Origin: an uncultured Pelagibacteraceae bacterium
GTDB taxonomy: Bacteria > Pseudomonadota > Alphaproteobacteria > Pelagibacterales > Pelagibacteraceae
Direction of reading: 5' to 3'
DNA length: 57,054 bases
Assembly: GCA_902615045.1 (NCBI GenBank)
Contig: CACMNP010000004.1
Span: forward strand, 1-57,054
The notes under the pieces are model-generated. The model saw only the letters and a program-made list of their open reading frames with translations. It made no database searches and was not told the DNA's origin. Numbering within the stretch: the first letter of the stretch is position 1; each line of letters begins with the position of its first letter. The position numbers and the translations under genes are program-made. Shown one piece after another: positions 19,203 through 30,383 of the stretch.

Positions 19203-20944
19203 TAGTTATTTTTTATTTGCCTCTCATAGAAGTTTCTATAAAGCACTGAATTTTTGATAAGATCATCATGTTTTCCTGATGATCCCACAGAACCTTTGTC
19301 AACGACATAAATTTTTTCTGAATTAAGAATAGTTGATAGTCTATGAGCAATTACAACTGTAGTTTTATTTTTTGTTAATTCCTCGATAGCTTTTTGTATT
19401 TTTTCTTCTGTTTCAGAATCAAGAGATGAAGTTGCTTCGTCTAAAAGAATTATTTTGCTATCCTTTAGTAATGCTCTTGCTATTGAAAGTCTTTGCTTTT
19501 CACCACCTGATAATTTTACTCCGTTCTCTCCTATAACAGTCTGAAATTTATCTTCTAATTTTTCTATAAAATCTGTACACATAGATATTTTTGCAGCTTT
19601 AAAAATTTCCTCTTCACTTGCTTCGGGCTTTGCATATTTGATATTATTAAAAATAGTGTCATCAAAAAGTGTTGTATTTTGATCAACAATAGATATTTCT
19701 TTTCTTAGTGATTTAAGGTTAATGTTTTGAATTTTTTGATTATCAATTAAAATTTCTCCAGAGTCTGCATCATAAATTCGTGGTATCAAATTTAATATTG
19801 TAGATTTACCCGATCCACTATGACCCACTAAAGCTGTCATTTTCTTACCAGCTATATCAATATTGATATCTTTCAGGACTATATTACTAAGATTTGATTT
19901 GTAACTAAAATTAACATTATGAAATTTTATTGAAGCATTACTTATATTTAATTCTTTCCCATTTTCATTTATAAAAATTTTATTTTGTTGATCAATAATA
20001 GGTAATATTCTTTTTCCAGCCGAAAGGCCTTGGCCAAAAGCAACATTGACTGTTGCTAAAGATTTTACTGGTTGATAAGCAAGCATCATTGCAGCCAAAA
20101 AAGAGAAAAAATTGTTTATACTAAGCTGGTCATTCATAATTAATTTTCCAGAGTAAAAAATTAATATTGCAATCATTATTCCAGTTACAACCTCCATTAT
20201 TGGAGTGGATCTTATAAATACGCTATGAATTTTAATATTTTTTTCTTTAAGTTCATTGATGAATTTTTCTGATCTTTCGTGTTCATAACTTTCTCTTTGA
20301 AAAATTTTTATGATCTTGTGATTTTTAAAAAGATCAATTAAATATTTATTTAAGTCGCCTGATTTTTCTTGTGCTTCTGTTGCAACTTTAATAATACGTT
20401 TTCCCAATTTTTTTGCAGTTATTGTTGCTATGGGTAGCATAATTAAAGCTATAAGAGAAAGTTTCCAATTTTGAAAGAACATAACAAATAACAAGCCAAT
20501 AAGAGTTAAGCCATCCTTGAAAAAATTTAAAACTGCATTACTTAACATTCCAGTTATTTGATTTACATCAAAATTTAAATTTGAAATATATCTACCCGAA
20601 TGTTTATCTTCAATTTTTTCAGTATCAGCCTTTATAAAAGAAGATAACATATCAATTTGAATATTTTTTTTCACCTCTTCTGCAGTTTTTATCATTAAAA
20701 CTTTTGCTAAATATAGAGATATACCTTTAGTAGCAAAAGCTATGATAATTAAAAGTGGAATTATGAAAATTAAACTTTGATCTTTATTTATAAAAATTTT
20801 TTCTATTGCAGGATCAAGTAACCATGCTGTTGCAGATGTGGCACCAGCAACCAAAATAGAAAAAACTATAGCAAGTATTATTTTGTTAAGATGTTTCGTT
20901 GTATAATCATTATACAATCTTTTTATAATTTCGATATTTTTCAT
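19202..20944 (-). CDS. msbA: MsbA-like ABC exporter (membrane and ATPase fused)
   Basis: 580 residues. Six membrane helices lie in residues 1-310 and the ATPase in 330-580: Walker A GHSGSGKST, Q-loop in SIVDQNTTLFDD, signature LSGGEKQRLSIARAL, Walker B KIILLDEATSSLDS and switch IAHRLSTI. The length and the location between ubiA and waaA fit a lipid A flippase; homodimer in the inner membrane. The same domain layout also occurs in drug and peptide exporters, so the substrate is inferred from neighbours. Confidence 0.9.
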   Translation of the reverse strand: MKNIEIIKRLYNDYTTKHLNKIILAIVFSILVAGATSATAWLLDPAIEKIFINKDQSLIFIIPLLIIIAFATKGISLYLAKVLMIKTAEEVKKNIQIDMLSSFIKADTEKIEDKHSGRYISNLNFDVNQITGMLSNAVLNFFKDGLTLIGLLFVMFFQNWKLSLIALIMLPIATITAKKLGKRIIKVATEAQEKSGDLNKYLIDLFKNHKIIKIFQRESYEHERSEKFINELKEKNIKIHSVFIRSTPIMEVVTGIMIAILIFYSGKLIMNDQLSINNFFSFLAAMMLAYQPVKSLATVNVAFGQGLSAGKRILPIIDQQNKIFINENGKELNISNASIKFHNVNFSYKSNLSNIVLKDINIDIAGKKMTALVGHSGSGKSTILNLIPRIYDADSGEILIDNQKIQNINLKSLRKEISIVDQNTTLFDDTIFNNIKYAKPEASEEEIFKAAKISMCTDFIEKLEDKFQTVIGENGVKLSGGEKQRLSIARALLKDSKIILLDEATSSLDSETEEKIQKAIEELTKNKTTVVIAHRLSTILNSEKIYVVDKGSVGSSGKHDDLIKNSVLYRNFYERQIKNN

Positions 20945-21813
20945 TAAGTTAATTTTCCTACTAACAAAATTATTAAAATAATAAGTCCCAAAAGATTATT
21001 GCTTTTAAATTTTGCTAAGCAGTCATTCCCATTTTCGGTTTCTAATTTTAGAGATTGAAAAATTAACAAATGAGTTAAAGGCACTATTAAAGAAATGTAA
21101 TATAAGATATTAAAATTCATTTTATAACCAACAAGAAACAATGATATTAAAAATATAATGTAACAAAACGATATAAATTTTTTTGGGTTATTTTTAAATT
21201 TAATCGATGTTGATTTAACTCCAATTATTTCATCATCATTAATATCTTGATATCCATATATTGTGTCGTAACCTAATGTCCAAAATGTGGCTCCTAAATA
21301 AAATATAATTGGTATTATAGAGACTTCATTTTGAATGGATATCCATGCTAAAACTAGACCGTAATTAAAAGTAATACCTAAAAAAAGTTGAGGCCAGTAA
21401 GTAAATCTTTTCATCAATGGATATGTAAAAGCTAATGGCATTGAGAGAAGAGCCATATAAATAGTAAATTTATTAAAATTTATCAAAACTAAAAAAGCGA
21501 TTAAACATAAAATTGCGGCATATATTGAAGCATTAAATACTGAAATTTTTTCCGAAGCGATTGGTCTATTTTTTGTTCTCTCGACTAACTTATCAATTTT
21601 TCTATCACTTATATCGTTAACAATACATCCTGCTGATCTCATTAGAACAGATCCTGAAAAAAATAAAAAAGCATAAATAAAATAAGTATTTAGAGAAAGA
21701 GAAAAATCATATGAAATTGTTAAACCCCAAACGCATGGCCAAAATAGAAGCATGAAACCAATTGGTTTATTAAGTCTTGTTAATTCAATAAAAATTTTAA
21801 CCTTTTCAGACAT
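20944..21813 (-). CDS. ubiA: 4-hydroxybenzoate polyprenyltransferase
   Basis: 289 residues with about eight membrane helices. It attaches the polyprenyl chain to 4-hydroxybenzoate in ubiquinone synthesis. Both Asp-rich motifs are intact: NDISDRKIDKLVERTKNRPI (about 66-85) and YQDINDDEIIGVKSTS (about 191-206). It is the first gene of the run that leads into msbA and the lipid A genes and shares one base with msbA. Combining quinone and lipid A genes in one transcript is unusual, though the tight packing may be genome streamlining only. Confidence 0.95.
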   Translation of the reverse strand: MSEKVKIFIELTRLNKPIGFMLLFWPCVWGLTISYDFSLSLNTYFIYAFLFFSGSVLMRSAGCIVNDISDRKIDKLVERTKNRPIASEKISVFNASIYAAILCLIAFLVLINFNKFTIYMALLSMPLAFTYPLMKRFTYWPQLFLGITFNYGLVLAWISIQNEVSIIPIIFYLGATFWTLGYDTIYGYQDINDDEIIGVKSTSIKFKNNPKKFISFCYIIFLISLFLVGYKMNFNILYYISLIVPLTHLLIFQSLKLETENGNDCLAKFKSNNLLGLIILIILLVGKLT

Positions 21814-21862
21814 AATTTACTTGTAAATAACAAAGCGTAGATTCATAATCAAACTGATTCGC

Positions 21863-22270
21863 ATGAATATTGATTACACTGTTACCGCATTAATGTTTCC
21901 AGCTATTCCTTTAATTATGGCTGTCTATAGTAATAGATTTCATACATTAAGTGGTTTGATTAGAAAAATACACGACGAATATGTATTTGAAAAGCATACT
22001 CCACCAGAGTGGAAACAGCAGCTAATTAATTTAAATGATAGAGTAAAAAATTTAAGGATTACCATACTTTTTGCAGCATTTGGTTTCTTATTTAATATGC
22101 TTACTGTTTTTGCTCTTTATTTAGAAACATATTTTTTAGCAAGAATAATTTTTGGCTCTTGTTGTTTATCGATGATGGTATCAATAATATTTTTTATAAG
22201 AGAAATACAAATCTCAACTAGAGCTTTGAGACTTCATCTTTCAGATATGGATGATCAATTTAAGGAATAA
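21863..22270 (+). CDS. DUF2721-family membrane protein
   Basis: 135 residues, with hydrophobic helices at about 8-25, 69-90 and 91-118. The pattern MFPAIPLIMAVYSNRFHTLSGLIRKIHDEY and the C-terminal SDMDD tail match DUF2721, a small family of membrane proteins with no known role. It is divergent from ubiA (49 bases between starts) and overlaps the quinone oxidoreductase end by 11 bases on the opposite strand. Confidence 0.75.
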   Translation: MNIDYTVTALMFPAIPLIMAVYSNRFHTLSGLIRKIHDEYVFEKHTPPEWKQQLINLNDRVKNLRITILFAAFGFLFNMLTVFALYLETYFLARIIFGSCCLSMMVSIIFFIREIQISTRALRLHLSDMDDQFKE

Positions 22271-23231
22271 TAACTGCTGGTCCGGTTAAAACTCTATTCT
22301 CTAAATCTATGTGAGCTTGTTTAGCTTCACTTAATTTGTATTTTTTAGATACCTCAATTTTTATTTTCCCTGATAGAACTGCATCAAAAACCAATTTAGC
22401 AGATTTTTCTAATTCATCTCTTGTAATTGTATAATGCATTATTGACGGTCTTGTAAAAAAAAGACCTTTTGTATTTATATGTTTTTTGACATCTATAGTG
22501 TGAACATAACCAGATGCATTTCCAAATGCTACCATCATTCCTCTAATTTTTAAACACTCTATTGATCCCTCAAAAGTTTTTGCTCCAACACCATCATAGA
22601 CAACATCTATTCCGTTTTTACCTACTATTTTTTCAACTTCTTCCACAAAATTATGATCTGTATAATTGATGACATGATGGCACCCATTTTTTTTTGCTAT
22701 TTCAACTTTTTCTTTAGATCCAACTGTTCCAATGACTTCACATCCTAAAGCATTAGCCCATTGGCACAATATTTGGCCAACACCACCAGCAGCAGCATGA
22801 AATAAAACTTTATCTCCTTTTTTAACAGCATATGACCTATGTAATAAATATTCTGATGTTATGCCTTTTAATAAAATGCATGAGGCTATTTCATCTGAAA
22901 TACCTTCAGGCACGGTAATTAACTTTTCTTCTGGCATTATTTGTTTTTCCGAGTATCCACTTATTGGAGCAGATGCATGACTTACTCGATCTCCAACTTT
23001 AAAAAGACTCACTTCTGAGCCAATTTCTTCTACTATTCCAGATGATTCTAATCCAAGTCCACTAGGTAATTCAATCGGATACAAACCTGTTCGATGGTAA
23101 ACGTCAATATAATTAAGTCCAACTGACAAATTTTTAACTAGAACTTCCTTTGGACCAGGTTTACCAATTTCAACATCCTTGTACTCTAAGACTTCTGGAC
23201 CTCCAAACTTTTCAAATCTTATAGCTTTCAT
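22260..23231 (-). CDS. qor: NADPH:quinone oxidoreductase (zeta-crystallin type MDR)
   Basis: 323 residues. This is a zinc-free medium-chain dehydrogenase: the N-terminal MKAIRFEKFGGPEVLEY and LNYIDVYHRTGLYP are typical of QOR, and no structural Zn Cys cluster is seen. The Rossmann fold has LFHAAAGGVGQILCQWANALG (about 142-162) and VYDGVGAKTFEGS. It probably reduces quinones or related electrophiles with NADPH; the true substrate is uncertain. Its start is 3 bases from the pirin stop, so pirin-qor probably share a message with the dehalogenase. Confidence 0.88.
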   Translation of the reverse strand: MKAIRFEKFGGPEVLEYKDVEIGKPGPKEVLVKNLSVGLNYIDVYHRTGLYPIELPSGLGLESSGIVEEIGSEVSLFKVGDRVSHASAPISGYSEKQIMPEEKLITVPEGISDEIASCILLKGITSEYLLHRSYAVKKGDKVLFHAAAGGVGQILCQWANALGCEVIGTVGSKEKVEIAKKNGCHHVINYTDHNFVEEVEKIVGKNGIDVVYDGVGAKTFEGSIECLKIRGMMVAFGNASGYVHTIDVKKHINTKGLFFTRPSIMHYTITRDELEKSAKLVFDAVLSGKIKIEVSKKYKLSEAKQAHIDLENRVLTGPAVIIP

Positions 23232-23233
23232 AT

Positions 23234-24079
23234 TTACTTTACGAAATTACCATTATGGTAATCATCAATTGCTTGAAGTATTTCTTGTTTTGTATTCATG
23301 ACGAATGGACCACCTCTTGCAATCTGTTCTCCTATCGGTTTTCCAGATATTAGTAAAAATTTAGCGTTTGTTAAAGCAGTTACTTTTAAGTTTTCACCTT
23401 TAGATAATAAAATTAAGGTAGAGTCTTTAACATTTTCATGTTTATTGTTTCCAATTTTTATCTCACCTTCAATTAAATATATGAATGAATTGTGTGTGGA
23501 TGGAACTTGATGATTAAAAGTTTTACTTTCATTTAATTCTACATCAAAATAAATTGGATCGACATTGTGTTTTTTTATTGGACCTTCTGAATTTTCAAAC
23601 TTTCCAGCAATTACTTTTATAAATTTATCTTCATCCTTATGTGTGCTCATTTTATCTGAGTCAATATAATGGTATTCTGGTTTACTCATCTTCTCGCTGG
23701 CTGGCATATTAATCCATAATTGAAAACCATGAAGTTTTCCATCGTTCATAGCTGGCATTTCAGAATGAATTATTCCACTACCAGTTTTCATCCATTGCAC
23801 ATCTCCTGCAGTCATTTTTCCTTGACCACCTGTACTATCTTTATGTTCAAAACTCCCAGCTAACATATATGTAACTGTTTCAATTCCTCTGTGTGGATGA
23901 GGAGGAAAGCCTGCAATATAATCATCTTTATTTTCTGATCCAAATTCATCTAACATTAAAAATGGATCATAATAATTTGGTTCAACACCAATACTTCTTT
24001 TTAATTTAACTCCTGCACCATCTGATGCTGGTGTTGGATCTATAATTTTTTCTACTTCGATATTTATCATGTTGTTCAT
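23234..24079 (-). CDS. Pirin-family cupin protein
   Basis: 281 residues. The double cupin has the metal-binding motif FPPHPHRGIETVTYMLAGSFEHKDS (key His residues at about 59, 61, 65 and a Glu about ten further) and QWMKTGSGIIHSEMP, both usual in pirins. Some bacterial pirins show quercetinase activity, others affect pyruvate dehydrogenase or act as redox sensors; the sequence does not decide. A second ATG lies three codons in (24070), and neither start has a clear ribosome site. Between the dehalogenase gene (11-base gap) and qor. Confidence 0.88.
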   Translation of the reverse strand: MNNMINIEVEKIIDPTPASDGAGVKLKRSIGVEPNYYDPFLMLDEFGSENKDDYIAGFPPHPHRGIETVTYMLAGSFEHKDSTGGQGKMTAGDVQWMKTGSGIIHSEMPAMNDGKLHGFQLWINMPASEKMSKPEYHYIDSDKMSTHKDEDKFIKVIAGKFENSEGPIKKHNVDPIYFDVELNESKTFNHQVPSTHNSFIYLIEGEIKIGNNKHENVKDSTLILLSKGENLKVTALTNAKFLLISGKPIGEQIARGGPFVMNTKQEILQAIDDYHNGNFVK

Positions 24080-24090
24080 ATAGGATATAT

Positions 24091-24753
24091 CTAAATTAAA
24101 TCAAGCAATTCTGATAAATTACTTATTTGTTTGTTAGGTTCAAAATCTAATTTATCAAAAATATTATTATTTCTATTCACCCAAACAGTGTTGTATCCAT
24201 AATTTCCTGCGCCAGATACATCCCATGTGTTTGCACTTAAGAATAAAACTTCGTTCTTTTCAATATTATATTTATTTATTGGAAGGTCGTAAACTTTTGA
24301 ATCTGGTTTAAAAATACCAACTTCTTCTACAGAAAAAATATCATCAAAAATATCTTTTAAATCATTACTAACAACAAGTTCATTTAAAATGTCAGGTGTA
24401 CCATTTGATAGAATTGCTAATTTATAATTTGATTGTTTTAATTTATTTAAAGCATCCCTTACTTCTGTAAATGGTGAAAGCACTTTATATAAATTCAATA
24501 GTTCTGATCTCATTGTATTATCAATATTGTAAAAATTCATAGATTTGTCCAAACTATCTTCAGTGATTTGCCAAAAGTCCTTATGTCTTCTCATTAAACT
24601 TCTAAGCCAAGTATATTCAAGCTGTGTAGTTCTCCAATAATTAGCAAATCCTTCCCATTTATCGCCCAATCTTTCTTTGCATTTTTTGGCAGCAGAATTA
24701 ACATCAAATAAAGTTCCGTATGCATCAAATATGATTGCTTTAATATTTTTCAT
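24091..24753 (-). CDS. (S)-2-haloacid dehalogenase, type II (HAD superfamily)
   Basis: 220 residues. The residues that define L-2-haloacid dehalogenases are all here: nucleophile Asp in FDAYGTLFD (about 9-17), Arg in YWRTTQLEYTWLRSLM, Ser-Asn in LSNGTP, Lys in IFKPDSKVYD and the SANTWDVSGAG block with Ser, Asn and Asp. It should hydrolyse C-halogen bonds of short 2-halo acids to hydroxy acids, though activity must be shown. First gene of a dehalogenase-pirin-qor run; 17 bases from the divergent rsmE start. Confidence 0.88.
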   Translation of the reverse strand: MKNIKAIIFDAYGTLFDVNSAAKKCKERLGDKWEGFANYWRTTQLEYTWLRSLMRRHKDFWQITEDSLDKSMNFYNIDNTMRSELLNLYKVLSPFTEVRDALNKLKQSNYKLAILSNGTPDILNELVVSNDLKDIFDDIFSVEEVGIFKPDSKVYDLPINKYNIEKNEVLFLSANTWDVSGAGNYGYNTVWVNRNNNIFDKLDFEPNKQISNLSELLDLI

Positions 24754-24770
24754 AAATTAATTTAATTATA

Positions 24771-25469
24771 ATGAGTAATATCAGAATATTTTATCCAGAA
24801 AAATTATCAATTAATTTAGAAACTAATTTAACTAAGTCCCAATCACATTATTTATTAAAAGTAATGAGGATTAAACAAGGAGAGACCTTTTCTGTTTTTA
24901 ATAAATCTGGAGAATGGAAGTCAATTGTAACTGAAATTTCTAAAAACAGTTTAAATTTCAAGGTTGTTGAACAGTTGAGACAAAAAGATAAAGAGCAAGA
25001 AATCTGGTTAGCCTTCTCACCTATTAAATCAAATTATTTTAACTTCATGATACAAAAATCAACTGAGCTTGGAGTAACAAAATTTGTACCAATTATTTCA
25101 GAAAGAACAATTGTTAGAAAAGTAAATAATGAGAGATTAAATAAAATAATTATAGAGTCGTGTGAACAAAGTAATAGAATAAATATTCCTTCAATTGAAA
25201 AACCTCAATCATTAGATAAATTCCTGTCTAACAATTTGGATATCAATTTAATTTTTGGAGATTTAAATACAAATAATAAAAAAATTAAGATTTCTAATTC
25301 AAAACCAAATTGTCTTTTAATTGGCCCTGAAGGAGATTATTCAGCTGAAGAAATAAAAAAGATTCTAAACTTTAAAGGGTCTCAATCGATAAAACTAAGT
25401 GATAACATTTTAAGGTCTGAAACTGCGGTTATATCCGCGTTATCTGTGATCAATTATTTGCAAAATTGA
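24771..25469 (+). CDS. rsmE: 16S rRNA (uracil1498-N3)-methyltransferase RsmE
   Basis: 232 residues, usual length. It methylates U1498 of 16S rRNA. N-terminal PUA-like part, then a SPOUT (trefoil knot) domain with LLIGPEGDYSAEEI and the C-terminal LSDNILRSETAVISALSVINY. Catalysis and SAM binding map to those two blocks. Follows the divergent dehalogenase and ends about 60 bases before the coxB start; a separate promoter for coxB seems likely. Confidence 0.95.
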   Translation: MSNIRIFYPEKLSINLETNLTKSQSHYLLKVMRIKQGETFSVFNKSGEWKSIVTEISKNSLNFKVVEQLRQKDKEQEIWLAFSPIKSNYFNFMIQKSTELGVTKFVPIISERTIVRKVNNERLNKIIIESCEQSNRINIPSIEKPQSLDKFLSNNLDINLIFGDLNTNNKKIKISNSKPNCLLIGPEGDYSAEEIKKILNFKGSQSIKLSDNILRSETAVISALSVINYLQN

Positions 25470-25473
25470 TAAA

Positions 25474-25504
25474 TTGTCGCGAATTCTCTAGTATTTTTTA
25501 TAAT
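25474..25504 (+). promoter_or_regulatory. Candidate promoter of the cytochrome oxidase cluster
   Basis: A perfect TATAAT at 25499-25504 is preceded after 19 bases by TTGTCG (25474-25479). Transcription would begin about 17 bases before the chosen coxB ATG at 25529. The -10 is strong by match; the spacing is a little long and the genome is AT-rich, so chance matches are common. Confidence 0.42.
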
Positions 25505-25528
25505 ATTTTCGATCTATATAGAAAACAA

Positions 25529-27978
<2,450 letters not shown>

Positions 27979-28004
27979 TAAAGTCTTAAGATATAAAAAT
28001 TAAA

Positions 28005-28913
28005 ATGGCTACGACGTATTCTAAAGTAAAAAAATCATATTACGAACTAGGTATTATTCCTGAATTATTAAAGTTAATGAAACCAAGAGTAATGTCTCTT
28101 GTTATTTTCACTTGTGCAGTTGGTCTGTTAACAGCCCCTACTTCAGTTTCATTTCAACAATCAGTGATTGGGATATTAATTGTAGCTTTTGGTGCAGGAG
28201 CAGCAGGAGCACTTAACATGTGGTATGAAGCTGATTTAGATAAATTAATGACTAGAACATGTTTACGTCCAATTCCAAGAGGAAAGTTGAACAGAAATCA
28301 AGCATTATATTTTGGAACATCTCTGTCAGTTTTTTCAGTTGTAAGCTTATACTTTGTTACAAATGCTTTATCAGCATCTCTATTATTGTTTACGATATTA
28401 TTTTATGTATTTGTTTATACAATCTGGTTAAAAAGAAAAACCCCACAAAATATTGTTATAGGTGGAGCGTCAGGAGCTTTACCACCAGTAATTGGATGGG
28501 CAATAGCAACAAATTCTATTTCGTTGGAGTCTATTGCTTTTTTCTTAATAATATTCTTTTGGACACCATCACACTTTTGGGCATTAAGCTTGTACAAAGC
28601 TGATGATTATAAAAAAGCAGGTATTCCAATGCTTCCAGTAACTAATGGAATTCAGGATACTAAAAAGAATATCCTAATTTATTCTTTACTAATGATACCT
28701 ACAATTATTTTCCCATATTATATTGGATTTGTCGGCGAAGTATTCTTAACACTTAGTTTACTTCTTACATTTTATTATAATTTAATTTGTTACCAGCTTT
28801 ACAATTATAAAGTTGGAAAATTTAATATAAAGAAAGCTAGACATATTTTCAGCTATTCAATTATTTACTTATTTTTAATATTTGTTTTTTTCTTAGTGGA
28901 TAAAATTTTATGA
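28005..28913 (+). CDS. ctaB: Protoheme IX farnesyltransferase (heme O synthase)
   Basis: 302 residues, UbiA-type membrane prenyltransferase with about eight helices. It converts heme b to heme o, the precursor of heme a for the oxidase. Motif 1 is NMWYEADLDKLMTRTCLRPIP (about residues 73-93), motif 2 YKADDYKKAGIPMLPV (about 199-214). It lies 26 bases after coxA and overlaps the small downstream gene by 4 bases (ATGA). Confidence 0.95.
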   Translation: MATTYSKVKKSYYELGIIPELLKLMKPRVMSLVIFTCAVGLLTAPTSVSFQQSVIGILIVAFGAGAAGALNMWYEADLDKLMTRTCLRPIPRGKLNRNQALYFGTSLSVFSVVSLYFVTNALSASLLLFTILFYVFVYTIWLKRKTPQNIVIGGASGALPPVIGWAIATNSISLESIAFFLIIFFWTPSHFWALSLYKADDYKKAGIPMLPVTNGIQDTKKNILIYSLLMIPTIIFPYYIGFVGEVFLTLSLLLTFYYNLICYQLYNYKVGKFNIKKARHIFSYSIIYLFLIFVFFLVDKIL

Positions 28914-29035
28914 TAGTCAAAGATCAAAAATTAAAAAAGAAAAATTTATGGACAGCAGTTGGTTTGGTTGCATTTATAGTTTTCTTATTCATTTTTACAC
29001 TATTTAATATTGGAGTATTTGAAAGACCTTTATGA
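28910..29035 (+). CDS. 41-residue single-helix membrane protein (CoxF/CtaF-like)
   Basis: A short open frame of 41 codons: charged N-terminus (MIVKDQKLKKKN), one hydrophobic helix of about 20 residues (LWTAVGLVAFIVFLFIFTLF) and a short tail NIGVFERPL. Its ATG overlaps the ctaB stop as ATGA, and its TGA overlaps the ctaG ATG as ATGA, so it is set as a gene in the cluster rather than a gap. Alphaproteobacteria have a similar short unknown gene (called CoxF or CtaF) between ctaB and ctaG; the pattern of basic N-terminus, helix and Arg-Pro tail fits that. Role unknown; likely in oxidase assembly. Confidence 0.78.
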   Translation: MIVKDQKLKKKNLWTAVGLVAFIVFLFIFTLFNIGVFERPL

Positions 29036-29580
29036 TTAAAAAAAATACTTTAACTCCACTAATTCTAGCAGGAATTTTTGTCTTTATGTTGGGATTGTCT
29101 TTTGCAGCTGTGCCTTTGTATGATTTATTTTGTAGAGTAACTGGCTTTGGTGGAACTACACAAATATCGAAAGAGGCTCCTAATATAGTTTTAGATAAAA
29201 AAATAAATGTAAGGCTAGATACCAATGTTAACAGTGCTCTTGATTGGAATTTTGATGTTGATCAAAAAACAATGGATGTTCAGCCAGGCAAGGTATACAG
29301 AATTAAATTTGAAGTGGAAAACACCGGAGATGAAATTTCATCTGCTGTAGCTACATATAATGTTTCTCCATCATCATTTGGAGCATATTTTAATAAATTA
29401 GGCTGTTTTTGCTTTGAAAAACAAACACTAGATCCAGGGGAAAAGGCAAGTTACACCCTTGTATTCTACTTAGATCCAGAATTAGTAAATGATCCAAAAA
29501 CATCTAGAGTTGAAGATGTTACTATGTCATATACATTTTTCTCATCTGAATATTATAAAAACGAAAAAAAAGAGAGTTAA
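29032..29580 (+). CDS. ctaG: Cytochrome c oxidase assembly protein CtaG/Cox11
   Basis: 182 residues: an N-terminal membrane helix (about 9-30) and a periplasmic beta domain. It delivers copper to CuB of subunit I. The family segment VPLYDLFCRVTGFGGTTQ and the copper-binding CFCFEKQ (about residues 124-130) with LDPGE are present. Overlaps the 41-residue gene by 4 bases and ends 5 bases before coxC. Confidence 0.95.
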   Translation: MIKKNTLTPLILAGIFVFMLGLSFAAVPLYDLFCRVTGFGGTTQISKEAPNIVLDKKINVRLDTNVNSALDWNFDVDQKTMDVQPGKVYRIKFEVENTGDEISSAVATYNVSPSSFGAYFNKLGCFCFEKQTLDPGEKASYTLVFYLDPELVNDPKTSRVEDVTMSYTFFSSEYYKNEKKES

Positions 29581-29585
29581 AATAA

Positions 29586-30377
29586 ATGTCTGCATCTGGT
29601 CAAAAACATGATTATCATTTAGTTGACCCTAGTCCTTGGCCTCTAGCTACATCTATAGCAACACTAGTTACAGCTGTTGGATCTGTTTATTATTTTCACA
29701 GTAAAGTTATGTGGGCAATGGTTTTAGGTTTTTTACTTATAATTTATTGTGCCTTTATGTGGTTCAGAGATGTTGTAATCGAAGCTGAGCACAAAGGTCA
29801 TCATACACCTGTTGTTCAAATTCATCATAGATATGGAATGACATTATTTATTGCTTCTGAAGTAATGTTTTTTGTTGCATGGTTTTGGGCATACTTTGAT
29901 GCAAGTTTGTTTCCAAATGAATTCATGGGAAATGTATGGCCACCAAAAGATATTGAAACTTTTGATCCATGGGACATCCCACTTATAAATACTCTTGTCC
30001 TACTTTTATCTGGTACAACAGTAACTTGGGCACACCATTCTTTATTAGAGGATGATAGAAAAGGATTTATAAATGGTCTAATCTGTACAGTAATTTTAGG
30101 AGCATTTTTTACGTTATTGCAAATATACGAATACCAACACGCTACATTTAGTTTTTCAGGTCATATTTATGGAGCTACATTCTATATGGCCACAGGGTTT
30201 CATGGTTTCCACGTTTTAGTTGGGACTATTTTTTTAGCGGTTTGCTTATGGAGAGGTAAATTAGGACATTTTACTAAAGAACATCACTTTGGTTTCGAGG
30301 CTGCTGCTTGGTACTGGCACTTTGTTGACGTTGTCTGGTTATTCTTATTTGCAGCTATTTACATTTGGGGAAGTTAA
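29586..30377 (+). CDS. coxC: Cytochrome c oxidase subunit III
   Basis: 263 residues, seven membrane helices. Supports proton uptake and stability of subunit I. Family segments: HDYHLVDPSPWPL at the start, FFVAWFWAYFD, GTTVTWAHHSLLEDDRKG, YGATFYMATGFHGFHVLVG and the C-terminal AAAWYWHFVDVVWLFLF. Length is normal for alphaproteobacteria. It lies between ctaG and surf1. Confidence 0.97.
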   Translation: MSASGQKHDYHLVDPSPWPLATSIATLVTAVGSVYYFHSKVMWAMVLGFLLIIYCAFMWFRDVVIEAEHKGHHTPVVQIHHRYGMTLFIASEVMFFVAWFWAYFDASLFPNEFMGNVWPPKDIETFDPWDIPLINTLVLLLSGTTVTWAHHSLLEDDRKGFINGLICTVILGAFFTLLQIYEYQHATFSFSGHIYGATFYMATGFHGFHVLVGTIFLAVCLWRGKLGHFTKEHHFGFEAAAWYWHFVDVVWLFLFAAIYIWGS

Positions 30378-30383
30378 TAGTTC

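Noticed and set aside
24064-24079. Frameshift or split gene at the dehalogenase-pirin junction
   Set aside because: Both products have complete, separate family ends and starts; the 11-base gap is normal here.
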